Shown here: one piece after another, positions 1-10,700 of the stretch | How the letters are laid out: each line of letters begins with the position of its first letter | Position numbering within the stretch: position 1 is the first letter of the stretch | Assembly: GCA_018266575.1 (NCBI GenBank) | Contig: JAFEAE010000009.1 | Location: forward strand, 22,262-86,261 | Direction: 5' to 3' | DNA: 64,000 nucleotides | From: Bacteroidota bacterium | GTDB lineage: Bacteria; Bacteroidota; Bacteroidia; Chitinophagales; Chitinophagaceae | The notes under the pieces: generated by a model | Databases searched by the model: none | What the model was told of the DNA's origin: nothing | The model's input: the letters and a program-made list of their open reading frames with translations, nothing else | Position numbers and translations under genes: made by a program

Positions 1-771
1 GCTGATTATGCGCTCGGGCACAATATTAATGAAGACACATTATCATTATTTAAACGGAGCGACGCACATGCTGCCGGTTCAATGCAAACAACGATCGCTG
101 ATTACACACGGTTCTTAGCTGCAGTACTACAGAAAAAAAGAGTGCAAGAAAAAACATGGGAAGAAATTTTCACGCCGCAGGTATTCATTCATTGCGATCA
201 ACGTACGTTTCCACCTAAGGACACAGATAGCACGGGAGAATTGAAGAGAATAGGATTGGCGTATGGATTAGGCTGGGGCTTGTTCAACAGTGAATATGGC
301 AAAGCATTTTTTAAAGAAGGACAATTAGACGGATGGCTGCATTATTCGATCAGTTTTCCGGAGAAGAAAACAGCTTATGTGATTATGACAAACAGTACAA
401 ACGGGTTAAGTATTTTTAAAGAACTCCTTGAAAAAATTGCAGGTGTTACCATTCCCTGGAAATGGGAAAATTATATTCCATATCGTGGTTGGGCAAAACT
501 TTCCGAAGAAGAATTAGAAAAGTTCGTAGGTGTATATGATGGAAGACTAAAAGCGATCATCACATTGCAAAATGGAAGATTGAAAGTAGAATCGCCAACA
601 GTGAATTTGCCAAAGACAAATATTTACCCGCAAAACAATCATCATCTTTTTTTACGGATCATGGATGCTGATTTTGAATTTGTAAAAGGTGTGAATGGCG
701 AATTTGAAAAAATAATTGCTGATGATGAAGGCGAACATTATGAACTGAAACGCGTGAAAGAAAATAAATGA
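1..771 (+). CDS. Serine beta-lactamase-related hydrolase, C-terminal part (partial)
   Basis: The reading frame is open from the first base of the window, so the gene starts upstream; the ATG at 82 is internal. The stretch AAGSMQTTIADYTRFL (nt 58-120) resembles the segment of class C beta-lactamase-like proteins in which a conserved Gly-Ser/Thr turn is followed by a helix. KEG at nt 313-321, followed by GW, fits the K/H-x-G motif of the third active-site element. The Ser-x-x-Lys nucleophile motif would lie outside the window. After about nt 480 comes a small beta-rich tail of about 95 residues, common in esterase/peptidase members of this family. Substrate cannot be told. A strong terminator follows directly. 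Confidence 0.75.
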   Translation, partial: ADYALGHNINEDTLSLFKRSDAHAAGSMQTTIADYTRFLAAVLQKKRVQEKTWEEIFTPQVFIHCDQRTFPPKDTDSTGELKRIGLAYGLGWGLFNSEYGKAFFKEGQLDGWLHYSISFPEKKTAYVIMTNSTNGLSIFKELLEKIAGVTIPWKWENYIPYRGWAKLSEEELEKFVGVYDGRLKAIITLQNGRLKVESPTVNLPKTNIYPQNNHHLFLRIMDADFEFVKGVNGEFEKIIADDEGEHYELKRVKENK

Positions 772-790
772 TGATGAAATGAATATTACC

Positions 791-836
791 ATCAAGACTG
801 CCGGCTATCGTTTGGCAGTCTTGATTTATTTTTTAG
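791..836 (+). terminator. Intrinsic terminator after the beta-lactamase-like gene
   Basis: A perfect 12-bp stem (791-802 with 814-825) encloses an 11-base loop and is followed by a T-rich run at 826-836. It sits 20 bases after the stop codon, between two convergent genes. Confidence 0.9.
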
Positions 837-848
837 AAAAAATTGCAA

Positions 849-3527
849 TTAATCATGCACTGTCAACGTTTCTTTCAAACGGATATCCCGCGATGATGCG
901 CCAATCATGATCCTGAAATTCCCGGGTTCAACAACCCTGTTTAGTTTTTCATCAAGCATACTTAACATTTCCGGAGTGACCGAGAACGAAATTTGTTTTT
1001 CTTCCGATGGTTTCAGGTGAATACGTTGAAAGCCTTTCAATGCCATAACCGGTTGCGATACGGAAGAAAGCATATCCCGCAAATAAAGTTGCGGCACTTC
1101 ATCCCCTTCGAACTTTCCCGTGTTTTTGATTTTGCATGTTACCATCACAGAATCATTTTTGGAAATATTGCTCTTATTGAATTGCAGATCGCTGTATTCA
1201 AATTGCGTATAACTCAAACCATAACCGAAAGGAAACAGCGGCAAGCCACTTAAATTATTATAATCATCTCCGCGGCCTGTTGGTTTGTGGTTATATACCA
1301 GTGGCAATTGTGCTTCTGATATCGGAAACGTAATGGGCAACCTTCCTGCCGGGTTGTAATCCCCAAATAAAATTTTAGCAACTGCACTGCCGCCTTCTTC
1401 TCCGGGATACCAGGCATCAACAATTGCATTTGCTTTATCGATCCAGTTATTCATCACCACCGCACTTCCGCCAACTAATAAAACAATTACCGGTTTTCCG
1501 GTTGCTTCAATTTTTTTAATCATCTCTTCCTGGTGCCCCGGAAGTGTAAGCACTGCCCGGTCACGGAATTCGCCTTCTTCAATTCCTGCTACAACAATTG
1601 CTATATCTGATTTTTTTGCAGCTGCAACAGCGGTATCAATTTTCTTCTGCCAGTTATCGACTTTTCCTTCATTCCATATTAATTTTATATGTGCATTTCC
1701 AACAGGCTCATAAAATTCAACACGTATGTTGTATTCTTTGTTTTTTTGAAAAAAGAAATCTGCCAATGAAGTATGATAAGATTGTTTCTCCCACTGATCA
1801 ACGATTAATTTGTTATTGATGAACAACCGGTAACCATCATCTCCGTCAAGCCCGATTTTATAGTTGCCACTTTTTGGCGGATGAATTTTCCCCGTCCATC
1901 TTGCGGAATAAAAATCTTTTGCAATAGAATGATCAGGGGATGAAAGCGTCCATTGAAAATTAACAGAAGCATCGCCTCTTGTTATTTTTGGGATACCCGT
2001 TAACGTTATATTATCAAAATATTCAGCTTTCAGGCCTTTTTTTATTCCCCCGTTTTCTGAATGGCTCAGGAATTCTGAAGAAATAATTTTCCAATCGTTG
2101 GCATATCTTCCACAACCTTCTGCGTAATTTAGTTTAACAGCGTTGCCTGCTCTTTTTTTCAAACCTTCAAGAATATTTATTTTTCCATTCCCCGATCCGC
2201 TGTACCCGCCGAGCCTTGCTTCCGTTGCATCTGCTCCGATAACTGCAATTGATTTAATATTTTTTGAAAGCGGCAAAGTTTGCTTTTCATTCTTTAATAA
2301 AACAACAGATTCCAATGCTGCCTTTTCTGCAATGGCTTTATGTTGTTTTATGAAAGATGAGTTGACTATTTCATTTTCATCTATATATGGTTTTTCAAAT
2401 AATCCTAATTCAAACTTTGCACGTAGCACACGCGATACGGCATCATCAATTCTTTTCATAGGTATTTCTCCGTTCAAAAACGGCGGGATGAATAATTTAT
2501 AATGTTCATACGCTGTTTGAAAGATCACATCAAGCCCGTTAGTGATCGCTTGTTTGCTGGCTTCAGGATAATCTTTCGCTGTATAATGCAACACATTTGC
2601 GCCACCAACCGCAGCAGCATCTGAAATCACAAATCCCGGGAATTGCCAGTCTGTTTTTAATTTTTTATTTAGCAACCAATCATTCGCAGTACAAGGGCTT
2701 CCGTCTAAGGAGTTGTATGCCGTCATGATGGATCGTGCCCCAGCTTTTTTTATCGAAGCGATGAATGGCGGAAAATAAATTTCATCCAGTAATCGTTCGT
2801 TGAATTCAATCGGGTAACTGTCGCGGCCGCCATCGCCAACATTCGCGATGAAATGTTTTGGTGTGGTGATGATCCCTTTTTTTTCAAATGCACTGATAAA
2901 TGCAACAGCGATCTCTGAAGTAAGAAAAGGATCTTCGCCATAGGTTTCTTCCGTTCTTCCCCAACGCACATCCGAAGCAATATTTATAACAGGAGAAAGT
3001 ATCTGCCTGATTCCGCGGATCTTTGCTTCCGTTGCAATGGCATTTGCTACTTCATGAACGAGAGAAGTGTCCCATGTTGCAGCCAATGCAATGGACTGGG
3101 GAAATACAGTACAACCTCCACCGCGTACAAGCCCATGCAGCGCTTCATCAAAAGCAATAATAGGAATGCCAAGGCGTGTTCTCTCCACAAAATATTTTTG
3201 TGTTGCATTGATTTTTCTTGCGAGTAACAATGCGCTTTCAGTGGTGCTGTAGTTAAGCATTTGCTGGGAAGCATCGCCGTTTCTTGATTCTGCACTAAAT
3301 TGAAAACCGAATATGCCGTTCTTATATTTATCTTCATCACCGGCTTCTACACTTCCGGGAATCATAAAAAGTTGCCAGAATTTTTCTTCGATCGTCATTC
3401 TTTGTAACAAATCTTTCACACGTTCTTCTATTGGCAAGGCAGGGTTTTTATACGGCAAAATATCCTGTGCAGTTGCGGAAAAACAAAGCAGGATAGAAAA
3501 AGCAAATAATGTAGTTTTATTTTTCAT
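849..3527 (-). CDS. Exported GH3 beta-glycosidase with inserted PA14 domain
   Basis: A secreted exo-acting beta-glucosidase/xylosidase-type enzyme of 892 residues. Residues 1-20 form a signal peptide ending in ATA-Q. The GH3 N-terminal barrel spans about 30-360, with KHF at 224-226 and the catalytic nucleophile Asp303 in the VISDAAAVGG segment. The C-terminal alpha/beta sandwich begins near 400 and is interrupted at about 495-640 by a PA14 carbohydrate-binding module (GLKAEYFDN through VDQW). The fold resumes, and a fibronectin-III-like domain closes the protein at about 790-880. This layout is typical of Bacteroidota GH3 enzymes. It is transcribed toward the preceding gene and away from the sialidase-like gene. 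Family is certain; exact sugar specificity cannot be read. Confidence 0.95.
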   Translation of the reverse strand: MKNKTTLFAFSILLCFSATAQDILPYKNPALPIEERVKDLLQRMTIEEKFWQLFMIPGSVEAGDEDKYKNGIFGFQFSAESRNGDASQQMLNYSTTESALLLARKINATQKYFVERTRLGIPIIAFDEALHGLVRGGGCTVFPQSIALAATWDTSLVHEVANAIATEAKIRGIRQILSPVINIASDVRWGRTEETYGEDPFLTSEIAVAFISAFEKKGIITTPKHFIANVGDGGRDSYPIEFNERLLDEIYFPPFIASIKKAGARSIMTAYNSLDGSPCTANDWLLNKKLKTDWQFPGFVISDAAAVGGANVLHYTAKDYPEASKQAITNGLDVIFQTAYEHYKLFIPPFLNGEIPMKRIDDAVSRVLRAKFELGLFEKPYIDENEIVNSSFIKQHKAIAEKAALESVVLLKNEKQTLPLSKNIKSIAVIGADATEARLGGYSGSGNGKINILEGLKKRAGNAVKLNYAEGCGRYANDWKIISSEFLSHSENGGIKKGLKAEYFDNITLTGIPKITRGDASVNFQWTLSSPDHSIAKDFYSARWTGKIHPPKSGNYKIGLDGDDGYRLFINNKLIVDQWEKQSYHTSLADFFFQKNKEYNIRVEFYEPVGNAHIKLIWNEGKVDNWQKKIDTAVAAAKKSDIAIVVAGIEEGEFRDRAVLTLPGHQEEMIKKIEATGKPVIVLLVGGSAVVMNNWIDKANAIVDAWYPGEEGGSAVAKILFGDYNPAGRLPITFPISEAQLPLVYNHKPTGRGDDYNNLSGLPLFPFGYGLSYTQFEYSDLQFNKSNISKNDSVMVTCKIKNTGKFEGDEVPQLYLRDMLSSVSQPVMALKGFQRIHLKPSEEKQISFSVTPEMLSMLDEKLNRVVEPGNFRIMIGASSRDIRLKETLTVHD

Positions 3528-3835
3528 TTTGTAGAAATGTAAAAGTGAAGTTGATCAATATCGCTTACTTGTAATTGTTCAAAATAAACGCATAGTGGTA
3601 AAATTTTTGCCTACACTACTCGAAACACGGATTTTAATAATTAAAAGTTGTTTATTACTTGATTAATATTTTTGCCACAGATTCACGGATTTTTGTACAA
3701 GGCCTCACCCTCTTTCCCTCTCCCAAGGAGAGGGATGCCCATGAGTAGCAGGCTTATATTTTTATAAATCTATTTAGCGATTTGCAGTTATAAAATCTGC
3801 GGCTACATTAAAAACTTTCATAAATCGTCATACCA
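3528..3835. other. Intergenic region between divergent GH3 and sialidase-like genes
   Basis: 308 bases without a gene. It holds one copy of the CCTCACCC-type dispersed repeat (3702-3745) and a promoter-like pair for the plus strand, TTG at 3648 and TATTTTTG at 3667-3674, which resembles the Bacteroidota -33/-7 elements with a short 16-base spacer. Nothing else was recognised. Confidence 0.5.
3702..3745 (+). repeat. Dispersed CCTCACCC / CCTCTCCCAAGGAGAGGG repeat, copy 1
   Basis: A short palindromic core (CTCTCCC-AA-GGAGAG) lies in a 44-base unit. Related units occur at 38694-38738, at 38782-38822 (inverted) and inside the macroglobulin gene at 60844-60880. The unit sits between the putative promoter and the start of the sialidase-like gene, so it would be in its 5' leader. 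Confidence 0.75.
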
Positions 3836-4981
3836 ATGAAATTTAATAAACTATATTTTCTTTTCCTGTTTATAATAACTAACAGCAAAGCACAGGTAAG
3901 CATCATCCGTAATAACTATACGGAAGAAAAAAATATTCCGCATTTGCGTATTCAGAGGGAAATGATCTATGCGCCGGAGAAAGAATGGTTGTATTCGCAT
4001 CATGCATCCATCACGCGTTTTAAAAATAAATTCATTGCTATATGGTCAAACGGAATGATCGATGAAGATGCACCAGGGCAGCGGGTACTGTTTTCAGTTT
4101 CTTCCGATTTTTTTCACTGGTCTGTTCCGCAGGTTTTAGCAAAGCCTTCACCCTATACTAAAGATACATTGAACATATTGACTGCGGCGGGTTTTCATCA
4201 ATTCAAAGACACACTGGTAGCATATTACGGGGAGTATTCACCGCAAAGAACGAATACCAACTTGTGGGCAAAAGTTTCAACAGACGGCGAACATTGGAGT
4301 GATGCACTGAACATACATGTGCCGGTAAATCCTAATCATGGGCCGCAAAAAATTAATAATGGAAGATTGATCATCAGCGGGAATTTTACATTTCCATATA
4401 CAGATGACCCAAGGGGATTAAGTGGTTGGCGAATGAGTAGTTTTTATAATGATTCATTGTTTACACAGGATAACCCGGCAACATTTTATTCGCCTGCAAA
4501 AAAAATGCATTTGCCGCCGTTATGCGAAGGTTCTTTTTTTCAAACACCGGATGATGTTTTGCATGCATTGCTTCGTGTCACCGGCGACGGTTGGAAAGGG
4601 AAATTATGGGTAACGGAAAGTAAAGACAATGGCGAACATTGGTCTTTTCCTGCAGAAACTAATTTTACGGATAACGACAGTAAATTTCATTTCGGAAAAT
4701 TGCCGGATGGAAGATTTTATTATGTAGGTATTCCGGATACATTGCATCATTATGCCAGGACGCCATTGGTAATTGCTGTTTCAAATGATGGCATTTTTTT
4801 CAATCGCCAGTTTATTATTGCAGACGAATTGTACACACTAAAAAAAGCAGGGCTTTGGAAAGATGGCCAATACGGTTACCCCCATACGATAATTTATGAT
4901 GGAATGATGTATGTGATTATTTCCAGGCAAAAAGAAGCAGTTGAAGTGATACGGTTTGATATCGGGCAGCTTAAGAAGTGA
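3836..4981 (+). CDS. Exported sialidase-like (BNR/Asp-box) protein
   Basis: A 381-residue protein with a short signal peptide (residues 1-19, ending SKA-Q). Three Asp-box-like turns are visible: SVSSDFFHWS near 95, VSTDGEHWS near 148 and SKDNGEHWS near 263. These mark a beta-propeller of the sialidase/neuraminidase superfamily. The catalytic Arg triad and Tyr-Glu pair of true exo-sialidases could not be assigned by eye, so it may act on another sugar or simply bind glycans. It lies beside GH3 and the AraC and ROK regulators, which fits a role in glycan breakdown. The stop codon is immediately followed by a heptamer repeat array. Confidence 0.75.
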   Translation: MKFNKLYFLFLFIITNSKAQVSIIRNNYTEEKNIPHLRIQREMIYAPEKEWLYSHHASITRFKNKFIAIWSNGMIDEDAPGQRVLFSVSSDFFHWSVPQVLAKPSPYTKDTLNILTAAGFHQFKDTLVAYYGEYSPQRTNTNLWAKVSTDGEHWSDALNIHVPVNPNHGPQKINNGRLIISGNFTFPYTDDPRGLSGWRMSSFYNDSLFTQDNPATFYSPAKKMHLPPLCEGSFFQTPDDVLHALLRVTGDGWKGKLWVTESKDNGEHWSFPAETNFTDNDSKFHFGKLPDGRFYYVGIPDTLHHYARTPLVIAVSNDGIFFNRQFIIADELYTLKKAGLWKDGQYGYPHTIIYDGMMYVIISRQKEAVEVIRFDIGQLKK

Positions 4982-4982
4982 A

Positions 4983-5168
4983 AGGTGAATGGGCAATGGT
5001 GAATCGTCAAACGTGAGAAGAGAATCGTGAAAGGTGAATGAGGGTGATGGCAAATAAAATGCTTTCTTTGAAGTACGACAATTTAAGGCAAACAATTTTT
5101 TAGAATTACGATTCAATATTAATCTCACAATCTATAGTCATTCACGATTCACCATTGCCCATTCCCCC
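4983..5168. repeat. Facing pair of degenerate 7-bp repeat arrays
   Basis: From 4983 to about 5045 the sequence reads as consecutive seven-base units close to TCGTGAA / TGGTGAA. From 5141 to 5168 the complementary units (TTCACGA, TTCACCA) run in the opposite sense. One 21-base stretch (4987-5007) is an exact inverted match of 5144-5164. The pair fills most of the gap between convergent genes and could fold as a bidirectional hairpin terminator. Confidence 0.8.
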
Positions 5169-6038
5169 TCACACCCTTGCTTTCTCACGATATTGCTTGG
5201 GCGAAAGCCCTGTTGTTTTTTTGAAGAATTTATTAAAGTTGGAAAGTGTTTTGTACCCGCAATGGAAAGCGATCTCTGAAATATTCAAATTGGTTTCCAG
5301 TAAATATTTACAGGTGTTGGATATGCGCACTTCGTTCAGGTATTCTACAAAATGGCGGTTGTTGCGTTGTTTGAACAGCCTGCAAAAAGCCTGCGGTGTA
5401 AGGTTTGCAATTTTTGAAATTTCATTCAGCGAAATATCTTTATTATAGTTTGCCGCTACATAGTGGTATACTTCCGATAGCCTGTCGGGCTTGCTCTGCA
5501 ACAATGATCCGCCGGAATAGCCTTCGTGTGCGATATATTCAATTTCTTTTGAGGTAGAGATGATATGTAATATTTCCAGCAATTCGATGATCTTTTCAAA
5601 ATCTTTCTTTCGGGTGATAGCTTCCATCTTTTTTGCGATCAGTTGTTTTGACTTCCCGATTATCCGTATGCCACGTTCTGCACGCATAAAAAGATCGGTG
5701 ATCTTGCTGCTTTCTTTTAATTCATAAAAGCCCTTCGAGAAAACTTCCTTATTAAAATAAATCACAATAGAGCTGGCTTTTAAATGAGTAAAGCCTTTGT
5801 AAAAGATTTCATCATTCAACCAAACGTGAGGAAGGTTGGAACCAAGAAAAACCATGTCGCCATCGGCAAATGAATCAAGCCTGTCGCCGATGATGCGGGT
5901 GCCATAGCCTTCTTTCACATATACTAATTCCAATTCCGGATGAAAATGAAAAGGCGATTTAAAGTAGGGCTCATTGCGTTCAATTACCGCAATATAGCTA
6001 TGAAGAGCATCCGTAATCTCGGTTCTGAGGGCTTTCAT
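5169..6038 (-). CDS. AraC-family transcriptional regulator with cupin sensor
   Basis: A 289-residue regulator. The N-terminal half (about 20-110) looks like a cupin (FHFHPELELVYVKEGYGTR), which usually binds a sugar or related ligand. The C-terminal 100 residues carry two helix-turn-helix motifs: DISLNEISKIANLTPQAFCRLFK and NISEIAFHCGYKTLSNFNKFFKKTTGLSP, the latter ending in the family signature. It is divergent from the ROK gene across a 256-base AT-rich region and convergent with the sialidase-like gene. It probably controls part of the surrounding glycan locus. The stop codon abuts a heptamer array. Confidence 0.92.
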   Translation of the reverse strand: MKALRTEITDALHSYIAVIERNEPYFKSPFHFHPELELVYVKEGYGTRIIGDRLDSFADGDMVFLGSNLPHVWLNDEIFYKGFTHLKASSIVIYFNKEVFSKGFYELKESSKITDLFMRAERGIRIIGKSKQLIAKKMEAITRKKDFEKIIELLEILHIISTSKEIEYIAHEGYSGGSLLQSKPDRLSEVYHYVAANYNKDISLNEISKIANLTPQAFCRLFKQRNNRHFVEYLNEVRISNTCKYLLETNLNISEIAFHCGYKTLSNFNKFFKKTTGLSPKQYREKARV

Positions 6039-6217
6039 TTAACTACTGTTTTTCTGGGAATAAACAGCAAAACTGGTTAAAAACCGAATACAATCCGCTA
6101 ATAAAAAGAAAAATATTTGCAAATAATCTGCATATTATTGTTAAAGTATATGAGTGTTATGTAAAAACATTTTTACTTTGAGCTGAATTTTAATATTAGT
6201 TAGTTCTTTTAAAAAAT

Positions 6218-6240
6218 AAAAATAACTTTTTGTTATTTTT
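6218..6240. promoter_or_regulatory. AT-rich inverted repeat, possible operator
   Basis: A perfect 9-bp inverted repeat (AAAAATAAC / GTTATTTTT) with a 5-base loop, 55 bases upstream of the ROK start in the divergent AraC-ROK control region. ROK repressors such as NagC and Mlc bind AT-rich inverted sites, so autoregulation is possible. That assignment is inference. Confidence 0.35.
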
Positions 6241-6294
6241 TAAAAAGTGTTTACTTTAGCTTGTAAAGTCATCCCCTAACTGTTTTACCTTATT

Positions 6295-7527
6295 ATGAAG
6301 GGAAAAAAAGGTTCGCAAAAGACAGGAATTTTTAAGGAGCTCTACTACTCAGGCATGATTTCTTGTGCGGATTTGAGCCATAAGATTAACAAAAGCCTGC
6401 CCCATACAATGGCGCAGCTTAATGATTTGATCGAAAAAGGATTTGTACAAGAAACAGGTTATGCTCCATCGACAGGTGGAAGAAGGCCACAGATGTATTC
6501 ATTACGGCCGGATTTCATGTTTATTATTTCTGTTGCAATGGATCAGCTTGTGACCCGGATAGTAGTGATGAATATGCAGAATCAATTTGTAACTGAGGTT
6601 GAGAAATTTGATTTAAAGCTGCAAGAAAATCACAACGCATTAGCAGAACTCACAGAGAAAATTGAGCAACATATTAAGCGGTCTGGCATTGGCAAACAGC
6701 ATATTGCAGGGGTAGGTATCGGAATGCCAGGTTTTGTTGATGTAACGAAAGGGCTTAATTATTCTTTTTTGGAGACTAAATCAAAAAACATAGTTGATTA
6801 CATATCTGAAAAGCTTGGTTTAACGGTTTATATCGATAATGATTCCAGCCTTGTAGCTCTTGCCGAACTGAAATTTGGCATAGTACAGGAAAAGAAAAAT
6901 GCCATGGTAGTAAACATTGGTTGGGGGGTTGGTTTAGGATTGGTGCTTGATGGCGAATTGTTTCGGGGAACAAACGGTTTTGCGGGTGAATTCAGTCACA
7001 TACCCCTTTTTACAAACAACAAATTATGCAGTTGTGGTAAAACGGGCTGTTTGGAAACAGAAACATCTTTATTTGTTATTGTGGAAAAGGCCAGGGAATC
7101 TTTGCGTAAAGGGGAGCTGTCGGGTATACGGGTTGAAGATGTGAATAACGAAGATATAGAACTGGCATTTGATGCAATAAGAACAGCATCTTTGAAAGGA
7201 GACAAATTTGCAATTGAACTTTTTTCTGAAGCAGGATATAATATTGGAAGAGGCGTTGCTATTTTGATTCATTTGCTCAATCCTGAAGTGGTAATATTAA
7301 GTGGACGAGGCTCATTGGCAGGAAAGATATGGCAGGCGCCAATTCAGCAGGCATTGAACGAGCATTGTATACCGAGGCTTTCAGAAAACACGGAAATTAA
7401 AATTTCAGCTTTGGGACATCAGGCAGAGTTGATTGGTTCTGCTGCTTTGGTTATGGAAAACTATGAAAAAGATGCTGGTAAAAAAAACATGAAAGATAAA
7501 ATAAAGCGAGACGGGGTGCCTGTCTGA
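6295..7527 (+). CDS. ROK-family transcriptional regulator
   Basis: A 410-residue protein. The first 70 residues form a winged helix-turn-helix (ISCADLSHKINKSLPHTMAQLNDLIEKG, then a TGGRRPQ wing). A sugar-kinase-like ROK fold follows: VGIGMPGFVD near 138-148, IDNDSSLVALAE near 181-192, and the zinc motif CSCGKTGCLE near 243-252 preceded by the GEFSHI histidine. It is therefore a repressor-type ROK protein rather than a simple glucokinase, though residual sugar binding is expected. It stands directly upstream of susC and is a strong candidate for the regulator that senses the breakdown product of the locus, in place of the ECF sigma/anti-sigma or hybrid two-component systems used by many such loci. 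Confidence 0.92.
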   Translation: MKGKKGSQKTGIFKELYYSGMISCADLSHKINKSLPHTMAQLNDLIEKGFVQETGYAPSTGGRRPQMYSLRPDFMFIISVAMDQLVTRIVVMNMQNQFVTEVEKFDLKLQENHNALAELTEKIEQHIKRSGIGKQHIAGVGIGMPGFVDVTKGLNYSFLETKSKNIVDYISEKLGLTVYIDNDSSLVALAELKFGIVQEKKNAMVVNIGWGVGLGLVLDGELFRGTNGFAGEFSHIPLFTNNKLCSCGKTGCLETETSLFVIVEKARESLRKGELSGIRVEDVNNEDIELAFDAIRTASLKGDKFAIELFSEAGYNIGRGVAILIHLLNPEVVILSGRGSLAGKIWQAPIQQALNEHCIPRLSENTEIKISALGHQAELIGSAALVMENYEKDAGKKNMKDKIKRDGVPV

Positions 7528-7704
7528 TAAAAAAGTGAACAGTTTTTAGATTAATTAAAACAAACCGCTATGCCAATGAAAAAGAAATTATGAATGTAAG
7601 CTGTACTAATGAATTGACTATTCATTAAACAAGCTGCTTTGAGACAAGAATTTTAGAATGCCATTATTTATTGCTTTTCAAACAAAACTTAAACTAGCTG
7701 CAAC

Positions 7705-10700
7705 ATGAAACGAACATTCAAGGCGAAGGTTGCTTCTGCAATGCTGACTATTATTACATTATTGCTGATATCCTTCAGTAGTAATGCGCAAGTAAAAAGG
7801 CCTGTAAGCGGTGTGGTAAGAGATGCCGCGGGCAACCCGGTTTCCGGGGTAACTGTTAGGGAAAAAGGAAACAAAACCGGAGGGAATTTAACAGATGAAG
7901 CCGGCCGGTTTACAATTAAAGCCGATCCAAATTCTACTTTGGTCTTTAGCTCTGTTGGATATATCCAAAAAGAGGTATCAATCAATGGAAGTGCTACACT
8001 AACTGTTCAGTTGGATAATAATACCAAGGAACTTTCTCAAGTTGTTGTAACTGGTTTTGGTACACGTACCAATACAAGAAAAATTCCTTATGCAGTTACT
8101 GAAGTTAAAGGCAGCGAAATTGTTGCCGCAAATAATTCAAACTTTGGAGATGCGTTACAAGGAAAAGTAGCAGGTGTTACTATCTCACAGGGAACAGGCG
8201 GTCCTTCTTCCAGTTCACGTATCCAAATACGTGGTAATGCAAGGTTAAATAGCAATACTGAGCCATTGATTGTAATGGATGGCATATTAATAACCCCCAC
8301 AACTACAGGAGCTGATTCTTGGGGTAGTAACCAAGATTTCGGTAACATTATTAAAGACCTTAACCCGGATGATTTTGAAAGTATTACAGTACTAAAAGGT
8401 TCCGCAGCATCTGCTTTGTATGGATCAAAAGGGCTAAACGGAGTATTGTTAATTACCACTAAAAAGGGAAGGGCAAAAAAAGGTGTTGGTGTTTCTGTAA
8501 CACACACGGAATCCATGGACAAAGCATACTCTATGCTTAACCTTCAAAATGAATTTGGTGGCGGGTTAAGCCCAACTTTTGCTAAAGATGGCCAGGGGAA
8601 TGATGTAGTTGATATTTCAGCAGGGCCATATACAAACCCAAATGGAGGTTATTCTTATGGGCCTAAGCTTGATGGGCATATGGTGAAAGACCTCGATGGA
8701 AGAATGGTTCCGTGGGTAGCAAATAACCCATTGAAAGATTTTTTTCAAACAGGAAGATATGCTAACACTAATGTCGCTGCTGAAGGAGCAACGGAAAATG
8801 GTTCTTTCAGGATATCTTATACAAACTTGTATAATACCAGTGTTGTACCAACAAATAGCTTCAATAAAAATGTATTTACGTTACGTGCAACACATAAAAT
8901 AACTGAAGCTACTTCATTGGATGCAAGCGTTACTTATTCCAATGTAAAAACGATAAATCCAATCAATCAGGGAGGTAATAACAACCCTCTTTTTGCATTT
9001 ACTTACCTAGCGCCAAGAAGTGCTCCGTTAGCATATTACAAAACGCATTATATCGATCCCGTTAATGGAGGTGCGTTGAGAGTTACTCCTTCAACAGACC
9101 CTTATTACATGGCAAATGGAATATTTTACGGACTGTACGAAAACAATCTTTCAAGACAGGAGTATAATTTACTTGCGAATATCGATTTCCATGCGAGAAT
9201 TACACCATGGCTTAATTTCCTGTTGCGTGCGAACATCAATTCTTATAATGATATTACAGAGAACAAACAAAACGGTACAGGCGCAGGATTTACGGGAGGC
9301 TATTATGAGTTAGATCAAAGCACAGTTAAAAGTACAAGATTGCAAGGGTTATTGACTGCTAACAAAGAATTAGGAAATGATTTTTCCGTTAATGCGACTT
9401 TGGGTGCAGAAACCAATAGCGGGCTTGGTGGACCGATTTCTGTCTCTCATACAAATGGGGGATTATCTACTCCAAGCTTATACTTTATAGGCAATTCAGT
9501 GAGCACAGCATATACAAATGTTACATTAAATCCCAAAAGCAGGCTTGATGCAGCATATCTCTATGGCGACCTTACATGGAGAAAAATGTTGACCTTAAAT
9601 TTTACATTGCGTAATGATTGGAGTTCTGCATTGACTTATGCTGATGGGCACGGACCTTGGAGCTATCCTTATCCTACAGTAGGGCTTAGCTGGATATTTA
9701 CAGAACTCCCTTCATTTAAAAACTCTAATTCCATTATTTCGTTTGGAAAACTTAGAGCCAATCTCGGATATACTGGATATTCTGCAGATCCTTATGTTAC
9801 TAATAGTACTGGATTATATGGTCAAGTCGGGTCATTTAATGGGCCTGGCAATTCAACGCAGACCATTTACTCATTCAATGGAAACACACTCGGGAATCAG
9901 AACTTGAAAAACGAGCTCGGCCGTGAATTGGAATTTGGAGCTGAAATGCGTTTCCTGAACGACAGGTTGGGATTTGACCTTGCTTATTATAAGAAAAATT
10001 CCTTCAACCAAATTCTGAGTTTACCTTCAGACCAGGAAAGTGGTGTAGGTTCAAGAAATATCAATGCCGGAAACATTCAGAATGCAGGTGTGGAATTGTT
10101 GATTACTGCAACACCTGTAAAATCCAAGGATTTCACCTGGAATGCAACCTTTAACTTTGCAAAGAATAAGAACAAGGTCATTTCATTATACCCGGGTGTA
10201 ACCTCCTATCAACTTGAACTTGGTTTTGGTGCTGATGTTGCTGCTTATGCCTACGCTGGCAAAGATTATGGAACACTTACAACAGGGTATGGGTTTGCAA
10301 AATATCAGGCTAAAGACGCAAATGGCGCCCCAGTTTCAAACGCAAATAATGGCTTACGTGTAATTGGTGCTGCTCCTTACGGAACAACTGGAAATTATTA
10401 TACTTTTCTAAGATCACAAGACTATGACGGTTCTACAAAGAACCTGGGTACTATCATGCCAAGCTTCCTTGCTGGAACTGTACAAGAATTTAGTTACAAA
10501 GCTTTCATGTTGAGCTTTCAGATCGATGCGAAAGTGGGCGGTTTGATGGGGTCTGCTACAGATCAATACGGAATGGAAACCGGTAATGGTAAAAATACTT
10601 TGTACGGAAGAAATACAGCACTTGGTGGTATAACATTCACTGATAACAACGGTGTAACGCATAATGATGGAATTATCCCTGATGGGGTATTAGCACCAGG

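Noticed and set aside
4838..5128. 96-codon open frame opposite the sialidase-like 3' end
   Set aside because: It crosses the gene end into the repeat array and shows no family features.
8088..8522. 144-codon open frame on the minus strand inside susC
   Set aside because: It lies fully within a certain SusC gene, has no recognisable domain and arises from the composition of the coding strand.
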